Below are positions 61,639 to 64,000 of a stretch of DNA of 64,000 bases, piece by piece. Where the stretch lies: the NCBI GenBank assembly GCA_964615905.1, contig CAZTUB010000002.1, forward strand, positions 310,001 to 374,000. The letters run 5' to 3'. The position numbers and the translations under genes are program-made. This DNA is from DATLMR01 sp964615905. GTDB lineage: Bacteria > Acidobacteriota > Blastocatellia > UBA7656. The notes beneath the pieces are model-generated. The model made no database searches and had not been told where the DNA came from. It saw only the letters and a program-made list of their open reading frames with translations. Within the stretch, counting starts at the first letter, position 1; each line of letters opens with the position of its first letter.

Positions 61639-64000
61639 ATGAGAATCGACACTATAAGAACGCTTGCAGGACCGAACATCTACAGCCACAACCCCGTGCT
61701 TGTGATGCGGCTTCATCTCGACGAGCTGAACGAGAAGGAGAGCTACGAAATCTCCGGTTTCATAGACAGGCTGCTCGGCTTGCTGCCTGGCATCCGAGAA
61801 CATCACTGCTCGCTTGGCCGACCCGGCGGGTTCGTCGAGCGGCTTTACGAGGGGACGTATTTCGGCCACGTAGTCGAGCACGTAACGCTTGAGCTTACGG
61901 AGCACGCGGGCGTTCCGACCTTTCACGGCAAGACTCGCGAGGCGGACGAGCCGGGCTGTTACAATGTCGTCGTCGAATACCAGGCCGAGCAGGGAACGCG
62001 CTTTCTTTTAGAGACAGCCGTAGAGCTTGTCGAGGCGCTTGTCAAGGACGAGCCTTTTTCGCTTGAAGAGAAGCTCGACTGCGCGCGGCGCATCATCGCG
62101 AAAACTGAGCTTGGGCCGAGCACTCGCTCAATCGTCAACGCGGCCGCGGAGCGCGGCATCCCGTGGATGCGCGTCAACGGCGACAGCCTTGTGCAGCTCG
62201 GTTACGGAAAGAATCGACGCCTCATACAAGCGGCCGTCTCTGATCGGACAAGCTGCATCGCGGTCGAGATCGCGTGCGATAAACATCTGACAAAGTCCGT
62301 GCTCGAACAGGCAGCGATCCCCGTCCCTCGCGGCGAGATAGTGCGCACGGAGCGAGAAGCGGTCGATGCGCTCGCCTTACTAGGCGCGCCCGTCGTCGTC
62401 AAACCTCTGGACGGTCGCCAGGGTCAGGGCGTCTCGTTGAACCTCTCGACTCCGCACGAAGTCGCCGCCGCTTTTCGCCTAGCCCGCGACTACTCTTCAA
62501 GCGTGCTGGTCGAAGAGCTGTTCGAAGGCCGAAACTATCGCGTGCTGGTCGTCAACGGCAAGGTCGTCGCGGCGAGCGAGCGGCTGCCCGCTCACATCAC
62601 AGGCGACGGCACGCACACGGTCGCTGACCTGATAGCGATAACCAACAGCGACCCGAATCGTGGAGACGGGCACGAAAAACCGCTTACGAAGATACCTGTC
62701 GATCCGGTCATGTTCTCTTACCTTGAAAAGCACGCCATCAGGACCGATTACGTTCCGGCGCGCGGCGAGCGCGTATTCTTGCGCGACGGGATCAACCTGT
62801 CGACAGGGGGGACCGCTAAAGATGTCACAGACATCGTCCACGCCCAGGTCGTGCGGATGTGCGAAAGAGTCGCCACCATTATGGGTCTGGACATCTGCGG
62901 CATCGACCTTGTGCTGAAAGATATTTCGGAGCCTTTGACGCGCGGGAGCGGCGGGGTGATCGAAGTCAACGCGTCGCCCGGCATTCGCATGCATCACTTC
63001 CCAAGCGAGGGCCACTCGCGCAATGTCGCTGCCGCCATCGTCGATATGCTCTATCCTGAAGGGGCGGCCTCGCGCATCCCGATAGTCTCGATCACAGGGA
63101 CCAACGGCAAGACCACCGTCACGCGCATGGTCGGCCATATCCTATCGGAGATGGGCAAGGTAGTCGGGCTGACCACGACCGACGGCATATACATCGGCAA
63201 AGAGTGCATAGTCGAAGGCGACACCACGGGGCCGCAGTCTGCGAAAACCATCCTGACCGACCCGACGGTCGAGGTGGCGGTGCTTGAAACGGCGCGCGGC
63301 GGGATCGCGCGGCGGGGGCTTGGATATGACTGGTCGGACGTCGGCGTCATAACGAACATACAGCCCGATCACATCGGGCAGGACGGGATAAAGAGCCTCG
63401 ATGATCTCGTCTTTGTAAAATCGCTTGTGGCCGAGCGCGTTCGAGAAGGCGGGACGCTGGTGCTTAACGCTGACGACGAGCACCTGGCTCGCTTGATGGA
63501 GAGCCCGCGAGTCCGAAAGGTGAAGAAGCAGGTCGTATACTTTTCGCTTCACGCAAACCACCTGCTTATCAGAAAGCACCTCGCGGCGGGCGGCACCGCA
63601 TACTTCGTCCGCGACGGGTGGATAATCGAGGCCACTGGCCACAAAGAGCACACGATCATAAAATCATCGACAATCCCTGTAACATTGAACGGCACTGCCG
63701 ACTTCAACATCGCAAACGCGCTGGCGGCCATCGCCGCCGCTCGCGCGATGGGCGCGACTCGCGACCAGGCGCGGTCATTCATAATGACGTTCAGGAGCCT
63801 GGGTCATAATCCCGGTCGCGGCAATCTCTATCACGTAGCGGGCGGGTATGTGATGCTCGATTACGGCCACAACCCCGACGCCATTAAGGCCATATGCCGC
63901 ATGGCTTTGCAATGGGAGGGCCGAAAGGTGACCGGCATAGTCGGAGTGCCGGGCGACCGCGCGAACTCCGTGGTCGTTGAGGCGGGGCTCGCAGCGGCCA
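61639..64000 (+). CDS. cphA: Cyanophycin synthetase, 3' end beyond window
   Basis: The first 787 residues are visible. N-terminal domain (MRIDTIRTLAGPNIYSHNP), ATP-grasp domain from about residue 210 (VVVKPLDGRQGQGVSLNL, IEVNASPGIRMHH), then the Mur-ligase-like domain from about 480 with P-loop TGTNGKTTVTRM. It builds multi-L-arginyl-poly-L-aspartate (cyanophycin), a nitrogen, carbon and energy store, by adding Asp and Arg with ATP. The window cuts the last third of the Mur-ligase half. Start preceded by GAGGTAAG. Confidence 0.95.
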   Translation, partial: MRIDTIRTLAGPNIYSHNPVLVMRLHLDELNEKESYEISGFIDRLLGLLPGIREHHCSLGRPGGFVERLYEGTYFGHVVEHVTLELTEHAGVPTFHGKTREADEPGCYNVVVEYQAEQGTRFLLETAVELVEALVKDEPFSLEEKLDCARRIIAKTELGPSTRSIVNAAAERGIPWMRVNGDSLVQLGYGKNRRLIQAAVSDRTSCIAVEIACDKHLTKSVLEQAAIPVPRGEIVRTEREAVDALALLGAPVVVKPLDGRQGQGVSLNLSTPHEVAAAFRLARDYSSSVLVEELFEGRNYRVLVVNGKVVAASERLPAHITGDGTHTVADLIAITNSDPNRGDGHEKPLTKIPVDPVMFSYLEKHAIRTDYVPARGERVFLRDGINLSTGGTAKDVTDIVHAQVVRMCERVATIMGLDICGIDLVLKDISEPLTRGSGGVIEVNASPGIRMHHFPSEGHSRNVAAAIVDMLYPEGAASRIPIVSITGTNGKTTVTRMVGHILSEMGKVVGLTTTDGIYIGKECIVEGDTTGPQSAKTILTDPTVEVAVLETARGGIARRGLGYDWSDVGVITNIQPDHIGQDGIKSLDDLVFVKSLVAERVREGGTLVLNADDEHLARLMESPRVRKVKKQVVYFSLHANHLLIRKHLAAGGTAYFVRDGWIIEATGHKEHTIIKSSTIPVTLNGTADFNIANALAAIAAARAMGATRDQARSFIMTFRSLGHNPGRGNLYHVAGGYVMLDYGHNPDAIKAICRMALQWEGRKVTGIVGVPGDRANSVVVEAGLAAA

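Overview
This is high-GC bacterial DNA, densely coded on both strands, with almost no hypothetical islands and no mobile elements or CRISPR arrays. Gene content (Ser/Thr kinase fused to TPRs, several secreted beta-lactamase-fold hydrolases, tandem cyclophilins, cytochrome c/copper monooxygenase fusion, cyanophycin genes, and a Tes-like radical SAM next to a PlsA/GeR-like reductase pair) points to Acidobacteriota, most likely Blastocatellia (subdivision 4). That placement is an inference from gene families, not from a marker-gene tree.

Layout. 1-1.5 kb: a truncated unknown gene and two small CxxC proteins. 1.7-11.1 kb: a locus on the + strand with a 2-hydroxyacyl-CoA dehydratase/reductase-like protein, a giant double-activase/DUF2229 protein, two small proteins, a tetraether-synthase-like radical SAM enzyme and a second radical SAM enzyme. 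By family knowledge this is a candidate ether-lipid and membrane-spanning-lipid locus. 11.2-17.5 kb: YkgJ-type Cys-cluster protein, secreted beta-helix protein, two convergent serine hydrolases. 17.8-24.1 kb: kinase-TPR protein, 1-Cys peroxiredoxin, membrane HD-GYP/GAF/degenerate-GGDEF protein. 24.3-34.5 kb: DUF488, twin-cyclophilin PPIase, secreted Cys-rich protein, S1/P1 nuclease, alpha/beta hydrolase, isochorismatase-like, VanX-like dipeptidase, an exported LanC-like protein, paired membrane proteins, DinB. 34.5-49.3 kb: cytochrome c-copper monooxygenase, JAMM protease + MoaD-MoaE fusion, gyrA, ppGpp-hydrolase-like HD protein, plsC, thrB, suhB, YheT-like hydrolase, orphan DNA methyltransferase, deoB. 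49.3-55 kb: HEAT protein, rpsU, M14-type peptidase, and a Bcp peroxiredoxin whose peroxidatic Cys codon is TGA. 55.1-60.6 kb: tRNA-Arg(CCG) and a cluster of low-complexity, LEA/histone-H1-like and small membrane proteins that looks like an envelope/desiccation stress module. 60.7-64 kb: cyanophycinase and cyanophycin synthetase (truncated by the window).

The strongest unusual signals are (1) a probable selenoprotein peroxiredoxin with a bacterial SECIS-like hairpin correctly placed after the TGA; (2) the PlsA/GeR-like + Tes-like lipid locus; (3) a five-copy dispersed palindromic repeat built from tandem 7-bp units (GTGACAA, GTGAACC, GTAAACC) that sits directly at stop codons; and (4) a JAMM protease next to a MoaD-MoaE fusion that keeps an internal Gly-Gly. 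TTG starts are frequent here (at least six genes, including rpsU) and are supported by good ribosome binding sites.
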